Source: an uncultured Bacteroidales bacterium
Lineage (GTDB): Bacteria > Bacteroidota > Bacteroidia > Bacteroidales > F082
Assembly (NCBI GenBank): GCA_900315175.1
Contig: OMYA01000003.1
Location: 62,001-126,000, forward strand
Reading direction: 5' to 3'
DNA length: 64,000 nt
The position numbers and the translations under genes were made by a program. Below the pieces are notes generated by a model, which worked only from the letters and a program-made list of their open reading frames with translations, was not told the DNA's origin and searched no databases. Within the stretch, counting starts at the first letter, position 1; each line of letters starts with the position of its first letter. Shown here one piece after another: positions 50,715-58,456 of the stretch.

Positions 50715-53084
50715 TTATTCTGTTCTTAACGATTTCACTGGATTCACTGTGGCTGCTCTCAAACTTCTCAACGTAACGACGGCAATGGTTATTGCCATAA
50801 CTGCGAGTAATGACATCGCGAACACCCAGATATGCAGCGGCACACGGTAGGCAAAACCTTCCAGATAGCGGTTCATGATGACGATGCTCACGGGCACGGC
50901 GATGACGAAGCACACCAAAACTATTTTCACGAAACGTGAGTTGAACATCGCCAGGATCTGCTGCACTGTGGCGCCATGCACACGACGGATGCCGATTTCC
51001 TTGCGGCGGTGCTCCGTCTCGAACATCACCAAGCCGAACACGCCCATGAGGGAGATTACGATGGCCAGCACCGTGAACAAAGTGACCAACTTCGAGAGGT
51101 CGTTCTCCTTTTTGTATTGCTTTTCAAGAGCCTGACTGAAAGGCGTCACCTCAATATCAACGCCCTCGGCCAAATCGGGATCGAGGTCTGCAAGGGTCTT
51201 GCTGATGCGCTCCTTCAAGGCGGGGACATCCACGCCTGGCTCGGTGCGGATGAAGAGCATATTGCAAAGATTCCACGGGTCCTTGCCATACACATAGAAG
51301 GCAAACGGTCCCATGCCATTGCGCAATGCGCAAAAGTTGAAGTCCTTGCAGAAACCGGCAATCTCGGCGATTTGGTCGTCATGACCGCCAATCTGGTCAT
51401 CAAGGGTTATCTTGTAATAGTCACGTGCAAATTCATTGAAGATATACGTTCCTGTAGATTGCTCATCAGCCTCAGTGAAATCACGTCCTTCCACGATGTC
51501 GATGCCCATAAAGCGCAGAAAGTTCCAAGAGACGGGATAGACCTGCCACCCGGAATCCTCGCCATGCACTTTGCGGCCCCAACTCATACGAGTGTCTTTG
51601 ATAAAGCCCCCTGCGCCCCAAGCAATGTCCTTGATGGCGGCATCGTTTTTCAATTGGTTCTCAACGGCTTGGCGGTTGGTGGCAAGGTTCCACGATACCC
51701 GCGACTGTAACAGGCATTCCTGATTGAAACCCATGTCATGATTCAGCATGTACTGACGTTGTTCATGGACAAATATCGCACAGATAATCAAAACAATGGA
51801 CACGGTAAACTGCAAGCCAATCAAGCCAACGCGGAAAGCCTTGCCCTTCTGTGTTGTACCGAGGGTGCCTTTCAAGGCGAAGGCGGGATTGAACGATGTG
51901 GCGAACAAGGCTGGATAGAGACTGGCGACCACCGAGATAAGCAATGCCAAACCAATGGTCAAAGCAACGATGCCCCAGTTTTGGCCGAAATCCAGCGAGG
52001 TGTCAATCAGGGCAGCCAATGTGGATTGCTTAAACAATGTAACCACAGCCACTGCCAAGCCAAGGGCGATAATCACCATCAATAGTGACTCGCCCACCGA
52101 CGACATTACCAACTGGAAACGGCTGCTGCCAAATATCTTCCGAGTGTTGATACTCTTCAGGCGCAACGGCACCATCGCAAAGAAGAAGTTGATGTAATTG
52201 ATGAAAGCGATAAGCACCACAAAGATGGCGATGACAAGCAAAGTGATGGTAGTGGTGCGGTTTCCCATCTTTCCAACTGTATAGTTGGCGTTGGGGTCGG
52301 CGAAATACATCTCTGTCAGCAGCACGGGGCGAATCCCGAATTTGACATCATCATCCGAAACCTCAATGCCGCCATTCATCTCGCTGAAAAATTGCTTGCA
52401 GACCGGCTTTGCCACCTCGGTGATTGCCTCGGGGTCGGCACCTTCACGCAGTTTCAAATAATAGAAATACGAAAACTCCTTCCATTCATCGAGCAGAACA
52501 TCAGGCATGTCCCAAACAATATCAAAAGATGAGAGGTCGCTGTGCTTCGGCATGTCTTTATAGATGGCCACTATGGTCGTTTCTATCCATTTTGTTTCGG
52601 CAAGATTTTTCACAACGTCACCCACTTGGACACCGAGACGCTTAGCCATCGATTCCGATACAGCTAAGGTCGCGCCTGTTAAGTCGTCCCAGTTGCCTGC
52701 CACCAGTTCAAATCCGAACACCTCGCGAGCACCTTTGTTCAAGGCGACTTGCGACCCTGAAACAGGCGACTGGTCGTCTCTCACGCGAATCTTGGCGGGA
52801 ACACCCGCAATGCGACCGCAGCCGCCAGCTTCAATGTCAGGGGAAGCATTGACCACATACTCCCCAATGGGGCGACACAGATAAGACGAATAGCCAGTGG
52901 ATCGGGACTCTTGCTTCGTAAGGACATAAATCCGGTCGCTGTCCTTAAGCCCCTTGTTGTAGGTGAGGTCGTGGTGTACCTGCACAAGGATGATGTAAAG
53001 CGCGGCGAAGGCTGCCGTCAGGCCCAAGATGTTCAGGATTGAAGAAGCGAGGGCTGTTTTCCCTTTTTTGATAATTCTAGACAT
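50715..53084 (-). CDS. MacB/FtsX-type ABC permease 2
   Basis: A 789-residue permease with the double MacB/FtsX layout. The N-terminus (MSRIIKKGKTALASSILNILGLTAAFAALYIILVQVHHDL) is of the same type as permease 4. Elbow sequences LRLKSINTRKIFGSS and HRRKEIGIRRVHGAT and the ending NPVKSLRTE are family features. The pairs permease 2-3 and permease 4-5 each join one gene of this type to one of the MSSYLKFL type, as if a two-gene unit had been duplicated. The 166-base gap upstream holds a REP-like element. Confidence 0.9.
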   Translation of the reverse strand: MSRIIKKGKTALASSILNILGLTAAFAALYIILVQVHHDLTYNKGLKDSDRIYVLTKQESRSTGYSSYLCRPIGEYVVNASPDIEAGGCGRIAGVPAKIRVRDDQSPVSGSQVALNKGAREVFGFELVAGNWDDLTGATLAVSESMAKRLGVQVGDVVKNLAETKWIETTIVAIYKDMPKHSDLSSFDIVWDMPDVLLDEWKEFSYFYYLKLREGADPEAITEVAKPVCKQFFSEMNGGIEVSDDDVKFGIRPVLLTEMYFADPNANYTVGKMGNRTTTITLLVIAIFVVLIAFINYINFFFAMVPLRLKSINTRKIFGSSRFQLVMSSVGESLLMVIIALGLAVAVVTLFKQSTLAALIDTSLDFGQNWGIVALTIGLALLISVVASLYPALFATSFNPAFALKGTLGTTQKGKAFRVGLIGLQFTVSIVLIICAIFVHEQRQYMLNHDMGFNQECLLQSRVSWNLATNRQAVENQLKNDAAIKDIAWGAGGFIKDTRMSWGRKVHGEDSGWQVYPVSWNFLRFMGIDIVEGRDFTEADEQSTGTYIFNEFARDYYKITLDDQIGGHDDQIAEIAGFCKDFNFCALRNGMGPFAFYVYGKDPWNLCNMLFIRTEPGVDVPALKERISKTLADLDPDLAEGVDIEVTPFSQALEKQYKKENDLSKLVTLFTVLAIVISLMGVFGLVMFETEHRRKEIGIRRVHGATVQQILAMFNSRFVKIVLVCFVIAVPVSIVIMNRYLEGFAYRVPLHIWVFAMSLLAVMAITIAVVTLRSLRAATVNPVKSLRTE

Positions 53085-53101
53085 TGTTGTATTATTTTAT
53101 T

Positions 53102-53244
53102 TGTCATTTCGAGCTTGTCGAGACCTGAGTTTTGCGAAAGCATTCACCTCTGGTGAATAAATCCTTTTTTATTCGATTGCATTTATGGAAAAAGGATTTC
53201 TCCACTTCGCTTCACTCCGTTACGCTTCGGTCGAAATGACGGGA
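53102..53244. repeat. REP-like inverted repeat inside the export locus
   Basis: The left arm is TGTCATTTCGAGCTTGTCGAG (53102-53122). The right arm is AAAAGGATTTCTCC... to GGTCGAAATGACGGG (53190-53243). It separates permease 2 from permease 1 and could act as an mRNA stem-loop in the tolC-led transcript. Confidence 0.85.
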
Positions 53245-53250
53245 GCATAT

Positions 53251-55578
53251 TTATTCTTTTTTAAGTACTGTTGCCGGATTGGCTTTAGCTGTCCGCACGC
53301 TTTGCCAGATGACTGCTATGAATGCCATCAGCACCACTACGAGGCCTGCGAGCACGAATATCCACCATGAGAGGCTGATGCGATGGGTGTAGCCCTCGAG
53401 CCAGCGGTGCATCACAAACCATGCCACGGGGATGCCGATGACGAATGCCACTCCGACCATCTTCATGAACGACAGCACCAGCTCGCGCAACACGCCATTG
53501 TATTCGGCGCCGAACACTTTCTTCACTGCCACGCTGCGTCGCTGCTGCTGCATGTAATACGAGCTCATCGCAAACAAGCCGAGACCCGACACCAGCATCG
53601 AGAGCAAGGTAAACACCAACACTATGCGGAGTATGCGGTTCTCATCGGCAAAACAATCTTTAATCAAATCTTCCATATAGTAAGCGCCGAACAGCTTGCC
53701 TGGCATTATCTCGCTCGTCACCTTTTCCAATCTGGCGAAAGCTTCCTTGTGGTCACCTCTGACCTTCACCAGAATGGTCCACGGCCAGTTCTCATCCCTG
53801 TCTTCACCTCTGTTATATATCAACGCCGACGACTGCTGCGCCTCCAACGGCCTGATTTTGAAGTCGTAATAGATGCCTCCGATTTTGAAAGTCCCATTCT
53901 GAGCGGACTCGAACTCTGTTGCCGATTCGTCGATTCCAATCTCCTTAAATGCGTATTCGTTGAGCCAAAAGGCAGGATTTGCCTGGTTGTCCTGCTTCAC
54001 GCGAATGCCGAGGATGTCGAAATAATGCTGGTCGCCCTGAATCTGCTGAAACGAGACCCAGTTGCCGTTGCCAAGCTCCATCGTCCAGTTGTTGGTACCT
54101 TGCAGCGGTATGCCGTCGCCTTGTCCCACATCTTCCACAAACGGCTCGGCACGATAGGCATCGAGCAATGGCCTGATTTCGCCCAACTGACCGTAGGCAT
54201 TGCCAATCACCAAGATATCTTTGGTGTTATAGCCCAAATCGGCGGTAATGAGATGTCGGATTTGCATAAACATCGTCAGGGCGGCGACAAGCATCACCAC
54301 GGTGATGACGTTTTGCAGCGTAATGATGACTCGGCTATAGACCGTCTTGGTCTTCAGTCGCAGCGAGCCACGCACAATCTCTATAGGCTGCGCCTTCTGA
54401 ATCAGCAGGGCTGGCACGATGCCTGCGATGAAGCCGAGAATCACCATCAACGCAATGACAACTAAAATATTAACTATATTTACCGCTCCAAAAATGGAGA
54501 TTTGATAATCCAAGACACGTGTTGCCGCTGGTGACAATGCCTCGGCGAGCAATATCGCCAATACCATAGCCACGGTGCAAAGCAAGGTGCTCTCCCCTAT
54601 CATCTTCATGAAAATGCCAGATTTTGTCGCTCCGACGAGCCGTCTCGTCGCCATCTCCTTGGCGCGGAATCCGATGAGAGCTGTGGAGAGGTTCACATAA
54701 TTCAAAATCGCGAAGAGCAAGAGCATCAGACACATGGCGAGAAGCAGGTTCACAAACGATCGGTCGCCGAAATTCAGCGCTCCCGTCCAGTCGTAGTTGC
54801 CGTTTTTAAGAAAATACATGTCGCGCAACGGGATGATGCGTATATCGTCATATTTGTGTTTGTAAATCCAGAAATTCTCCTCGCACCAGTTAACGATGTC
54901 ATCATGACGTGCCATGATATCGGCACCCGGATAGGTCATCACGAAAGTGACGCCTGCAGCGGCGTTGCTCATGTGCTCATCATGTGAGCTGTTGAACTTC
55001 GGGATGATATCGCCACGGATGAGCACCTCGGGAGTCTTGAGGATGCTGTTGCCAAAGTCTTTGAAGACGCCACAGATAGTCAGCTGAATTGATTCGCCCT
55101 CGTCACCGATGGACATCTGCCGTCCGACAGGGTCTTTATCACCAAAATGCGCGTTGGCGAACTCCTCGCTCACCATGCAGCGGTCGCCTGCAATGCGCCA
55201 GTCGTCTTTCGAGCCTTTCACAAGGTCGTAGCTGAACATCTCGAAGAAGCACGAGTCGACCGCAATGGTGTTGCCATAGACTGTCTCGCCGTCGATTTTG
55301 TACTCCGAGGCCATCGACACATTAGCCACGCATGTCGATTTCTCGATTTCTGGAAACTGCCCGCGCAAATGTTTGTCGAGCCAGTATCCCATGTTGACGC
55401 TTTCCTCGTTTGTTATGACGTAGATACGGTCGGCGTTCTTCTGGAATGCATCGGTAGAAAGCTGTCTCTGCACATACACTGCCAGCAACAGTACGAATGC
55501 CATCGAAATTGTCAAGCCCAGCAGGTTTATCAGGGCGTAAAGCTTGTTTCTTTTCAGGAAGTTTAAAAATGAATTCAT
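53251..55578 (-). CDS. MacB/FtsX-type ABC permease 1
   Basis: A 775-residue permease, first of the five and directly after the adaptor gene (11-base gap). It starts MNSFLNFLKRNKLYALINLLGL, resembling the MSSYLKFLSRNKLY group. The usual alternating periplasmic domains and helix blocks are present. The elbows are GFRAKEMATRRLVGATKS and QQRRSVAVKKVFGAEY, and it ends NPATVLKKE. Its position next to the MacA-like adaptor and TolC-like gene makes it the most likely core permease of the exporter; the other four may be alternative or accessory permeases. Confidence 0.9.
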   Translation of the reverse strand: MNSFLNFLKRNKLYALINLLGLTISMAFVLLLAVYVQRQLSTDAFQKNADRIYVITNEESVNMGYWLDKHLRGQFPEIEKSTCVANVSMASEYKIDGETVYGNTIAVDSCFFEMFSYDLVKGSKDDWRIAGDRCMVSEEFANAHFGDKDPVGRQMSIGDEGESIQLTICGVFKDFGNSILKTPEVLIRGDIIPKFNSSHDEHMSNAAAGVTFVMTYPGADIMARHDDIVNWCEENFWIYKHKYDDIRIIPLRDMYFLKNGNYDWTGALNFGDRSFVNLLLAMCLMLLLFAILNYVNLSTALIGFRAKEMATRRLVGATKSGIFMKMIGESTLLCTVAMVLAILLAEALSPAATRVLDYQISIFGAVNIVNILVVIALMVILGFIAGIVPALLIQKAQPIEIVRGSLRLKTKTVYSRVIITLQNVITVVMLVAALTMFMQIRHLITADLGYNTKDILVIGNAYGQLGEIRPLLDAYRAEPFVEDVGQGDGIPLQGTNNWTMELGNGNWVSFQQIQGDQHYFDILGIRVKQDNQANPAFWLNEYAFKEIGIDESATEFESAQNGTFKIGGIYYDFKIRPLEAQQSSALIYNRGEDRDENWPWTILVKVRGDHKEAFARLEKVTSEIMPGKLFGAYYMEDLIKDCFADENRILRIVLVFTLLSMLVSGLGLFAMSSYYMQQQRRSVAVKKVFGAEYNGVLRELVLSFMKMVGVAFVIGIPVAWFVMHRWLEGYTHRISLSWWIFVLAGLVVVLMAFIAVIWQSVRTAKANPATVLKKE

Positions 55579-55589
55579 GGTTAATTTTA

Positions 55590-56846
55590 TTAAAACATTA
55601 AAACATCACTGTCTCCGAAGTTATCGTATGATGAAGTAATCACTTTCTCACCTGGTTCAAGACCTTCTATCACCTCGTAATATTGAGGGTTCTGGCGACC
55701 GATGCGGATGTCGCGGCGTATCGCCTTTGTGCCGTCGGAGCTCATGACATATATCCATTTGCCGCCGGTCTTCTGATAAAACGCTCCGCGAGGAATCAGT
55801 ATCGCCTCTACAGGCTGTCCGAGCTGCAGGTTGAGGTAATATGTCTGGCCGCTGCGGATGTTCTCGGGCTGCTGTCCTACGAACTTGAAATCGGCTTTGA
55901 ACTTGCCGTCGCGCACCTCCGGATACACTTTGCGGATCTGCGCCTGATAACGTTCGCTCTGACGCTCAAAGGTGGCATCCAAGCCTGCCGACACCCTGTC
56001 GATGTAATGCTCATCTATCTGAGCCTCAATCTTATAGCTGTCGAGGTTGTTGATCTGTCCGATTTTCGACCCTGCCGCCACGCTCTGTCCGAGCACCACA
56101 TCAAGAAGTCCGAGTTCGCCGTCGATAGGAGCCTTAATGGTGAGGTTATCCTTACGTTTGCGGATCATCATCATGTTTTGGCGCATGTTGATGAGGCTTT
56201 CCTGCATCTGGTCGATCTGTGTCGTGCGGTAGAGGCTGTCTTGTTTGGCGCGGTTCTCCACGAGTTTCAGGCGGCTGCTTGAGAGTTCATAGTCTTCCTC
56301 AGCCTTCAGATACTCTTCCTTCGCGATGAGCCCTTCGTCGTACAAGGCCTTCTGTGCCTCGTAGTTACGTTTGTTGCGGCGCACGTCCATCTGCAGCTGC
56401 AGTTTCTCCTGTTCCACGCTCAGCTTCTGCTGTTCCATCTGAATCAGGGTGTTGCGCAGGATGTTTTCCTTTTCGGCGAGGTCGGCTTCTGAATTTAAAA
56501 TCTGCATGTCGAGGTTTTCGTTGCTAAGGATAAGAATCACGTCGCCTTTCTTGACCTTGCTGCCTTCCTCGGTGACGATTTCCTGCACCACGCCGCCCTC
56601 GAGCGGGCTAATCTGAATGGTCGTTATCGGCGCCACCTGACCGCTGATGCGGATGTAGTCGTTAAACTGCCCTGAAATCGCGGCATTCACGCTGATGTTG
56701 TCGAGGTTCACACGCAGCTTCTTCGAGTCGTCTCTTGCCACGAGCCAGATGATAAACGCCACCAGCAGTGCGCCAAGCCAATACGGCACTGCTTTCTTGG
56801 TAAAAGCGAGGTTGATTCCTTTTTTCTTTTCTATGATTCTATCCAT
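55590..56846 (-). CDS. MacA/HlyD-like periplasmic adaptor protein
   Basis: A 418-residue membrane-fusion protein linking an inner-membrane permease to an outer-membrane channel. One N-terminal helix (residues about 22-38) is followed by a beta-barrel/lipoyl half (IQISPLEGGVVQEIVTEEGSKVKKGDVIL). A long coiled-coil hairpin runs over about residues 105-225, with Glu/Gln/Lys-rich heptads. The second lipoyl half follows (IKAPIDGELGLLDVVLGQSV), and beta-barrel domains end in GLEPGEKVITSSYDNFG. The hairpin is long enough to reach a TolC-type channel. It lies between the tolC-like and permease 1 genes. Confidence 0.92.
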   Translation of the reverse strand: MDRIIEKKKGINLAFTKKAVPYWLGALLVAFIIWLVARDDSKKLRVNLDNISVNAAISGQFNDYIRISGQVAPITTIQISPLEGGVVQEIVTEEGSKVKKGDVILILSNENLDMQILNSEADLAEKENILRNTLIQMEQQKLSVEQEKLQLQMDVRRNKRNYEAQKALYDEGLIAKEEYLKAEEDYELSSSRLKLVENRAKQDSLYRTTQIDQMQESLINMRQNMMMIRKRKDNLTIKAPIDGELGLLDVVLGQSVAAGSKIGQINNLDSYKIEAQIDEHYIDRVSAGLDATFERQSERYQAQIRKVYPEVRDGKFKADFKFVGQQPENIRSGQTYYLNLQLGQPVEAILIPRGAFYQKTGGKWIYVMSSDGTKAIRRDIRIGRQNPQYYEVIEGLEPGEKVITSSYDNFGDSDVLMF

Positions 56847-56873
56847 GATATTTAGTTTTAATATTTCCTTTTT

Positions 56874-56983
56874 TTGTCATTTCGAGCTTGTCGAGAAATC
56901 CTTTTGTTACTTAAACAATTGAATAAGTCCGTTAAACAAGGATTTCTCCATTCCGCTTCGCTACAGTCGAAATGACGGGAGTG
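56874..56983. repeat. REP-like inverted repeat between tolC-like and adaptor genes
   Basis: The left arm is TGTCATTTCGAGCTTGTCGAG... (56874-56900) and the right arm is GGATTTCTCCATTCCGC... to TCGAAATGACGGG (56940-56981). It nearly fills the 137-base gap and resembles the element at 53102-53244. Confidence 0.85.
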
Positions 56984-58327
56984 TCATTGTTCCAAATAGT
57001 GTATTCCTTTATAATATAGTACAACGGATTTCTTGATGAAATGCTGCATTTTCGCATTCATTTCTTCAGCCAAAGCGTTCAAATAATTGTTAGATGCTGT
57101 CTGATATTCTATTGATGAAATCAGTCCTTGTTCGAAGCGTTTCGCGTTGAGAGAGAACGCCTCTTCCTGCAGTTGTGCCCTCGTCTCGGCTTGTCGCACG
57201 GCATCGGCGGTACCGTCACAGTCGGCAACGGCGCGATACACTTCGGCTTCAACCTGCTGAATTGCCTGGTCATAATCGGCTTTCGCCTTGATGTAAGCGT
57301 TCTTTTTCTTTGATATGCTTGAATGTCTTGAAAGGTGTTCATAAATAGGGATGCTCAGCGAAAGCTGGATGTACTCGCCGCGGTTGTTCCTAAACTGTTC
57401 TTCAAAAGGCGTTGGCACATAACCATCGAGTCCTGGATAGGTGAAGTAATTGGTCGACCAGCCGCTGTAAAGCGATAAGCGTGGAAGCAGTTTCCACCGT
57501 GCGGTGCGCAGCTCTAACTGGGCGTTGTTCATGGTGCTCTCGGCGAGCATCACCTCCGGCATGATGTCTTTGGCGTTTTCGGCCAGAATCTTAGCATCTT
57601 CCCCACTCTTCTCGAAAGAAAAACCGATGTTCGTAAGGTCGTCGTCGACATTCAGAGGCTCTTCGATAGGCCAAAACATAACGTCTTTCAGAGTGATGAC
57701 AGCATTGCTGAGTTTGTTCTCGCACATCGTCAACTGATATTGGCGTTCAGCAAAATCGGCCTGCATCTGCACCACGTCGGCATGCGATTTCTGACCCAGT
57801 TTCTCCTGACGCTCAGCAAGTTGCAGCGCCTTCTCTGCTGTCGTCACCTGAGCTGCCAATGCCTCCGCAAGCTTTTTGAAATATATCACGTTGCAAAATG
57901 CCTCCATCGTGGCGAGACAAACCTGGTCTTCGAGTTGTTGCGACTTGGTCTTGCCCATCAATTGCGCGGTCTTCGTAATCTTCATATTGTTAACAGCCTG
58001 AAAGCCGTTAAACAAATCGATGCCGCCCGACACGCTGTAACCGTTGTGAAACGACGTCACGGTGCTGTAGGTGTTCGACTCAGGGTCGATGCTGCGGCCG
58101 AAGTTGTAGTATGCGTAAGTGCTGCCGCTAATCTCAGGTGTAAACATCTGCAAAATAGCGTCCCGCCTGTCGACCTGCGTATTGCGGTTGTCGGCATCCT
58201 GAATCGTTATCTTCGTAGAATGCTCCACCGCATACCGCATGCAGTCTTTCAAGCCCATCGTGACGGTGTCTTGAGCCGTCGAAAACATCGGCAGAAGAAG
58301 TGTGATAATCAAAAAAATCCGTTTCAT
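56984..58327 (-). CDS. TolC-like outer-membrane efflux protein
   Basis: An outer-membrane channel protein of the TolC family, 447 residues from the ATG at 58327. I prefer this start (MKRIFLIITLLLPMFSTAQ, a clear signal peptide) to the longer frame starting at 58354, because the longer one would place its start codon inside the sigma-54 element. Two repeats of the OEP type are seen, with helical stretches such as AEALAAQVTTAEKALQLAERQEKLGQKSHADVVQMQADF and, near the end, RAQLQEEAFSLNAKRFEQGLISSIEYQTASNNYL. It is the first gene of the sigma-54-controlled unit tolC, adaptor, permeases 1-3. Confidence 0.92.
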   Translation of the reverse strand: MKRIFLIITLLLPMFSTAQDTVTMGLKDCMRYAVEHSTKITIQDADNRNTQVDRRDAILQMFTPEISGSTYAYYNFGRSIDPESNTYSTVTSFHNGYSVSGGIDLFNGFQAVNNMKITKTAQLMGKTKSQQLEDQVCLATMEAFCNVIYFKKLAEALAAQVTTAEKALQLAERQEKLGQKSHADVVQMQADFAERQYQLTMCENKLSNAVITLKDVMFWPIEEPLNVDDDLTNIGFSFEKSGEDAKILAENAKDIMPEVMLAESTMNNAQLELRTARWKLLPRLSLYSGWSTNYFTYPGLDGYVPTPFEEQFRNNRGEYIQLSLSIPIYEHLSRHSSISKKKNAYIKAKADYDQAIQQVEAEVYRAVADCDGTADAVRQAETRAQLQEEAFSLNAKRFEQGLISSIEYQTASNNYLNALAEEMNAKMQHFIKKSVVLYYKGIHYLEQ

Positions 58328-58350
58328 TTCATTATTTTTTAAATAATAAT

Positions 58351-58364
58351 ACAAACGTCATGCC
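58351..58364 (-). promoter_or_regulatory. Sigma-54 promoter ahead of the tolC-like gene
   Basis: On the minus strand the sequence is TTGGCATGACGTTTGTATT: GG, ten bases, then GT where the consensus has GC. The TTGGCATGA part is identical to the element before permease 4. The expected start near 58339 gives a leader of about 12 bases to the ATG at 58327. Confidence 0.7.
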
Positions 58365-58403
58365 AAACTTGCAACAATCTGATTATCAATGATATTTGAA
58401 AAG

Positions 58404-58435
58404 TGTAAAATAAAAAAGTGTAAAAAAATTTTACA
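58404..58435. promoter_or_regulatory. Upstream activator palindrome 1 for tolC, with an extra half-site
   Basis: The perfect palindrome TGTAAAA-AAA-TTTTACA spans 58419-58435, extended by one matching base on each side. A further half-site TGTAAAA lies at 58404-58410. The palindrome centre is about 88 bases upstream of the inferred start. Confidence 0.75.
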
Positions 58436-58439
58436 CTGG

Positions 58440-58456
58440 TGTAAAGGAATTTTACA
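58440..58456. promoter_or_regulatory. Upstream activator palindrome 2 for tolC
   Basis: TGTAAAG-GAA-TTTTACA is identical over 17 bases to the site at 47025-47041. Its centre is 21 bases from palindrome 1 and about 109 bases from the inferred start. It contains the stop codon of the OmpA-family gene. Confidence 0.75.

Noticed and set aside
53383..54465. Long plus-strand reading frame (360 codons) inside permease 1
   Set aside because: It is antisense to a permease with clear FtsX features, has a His/Gln-rich shadow composition, and has no promoter.
58328..58354. Longer N-terminus of the TolC-like protein (start at 58354)
   Set aside because: It would place nine extra residues before a clear signal peptide, and its start codon would fall within the sigma-54 element.
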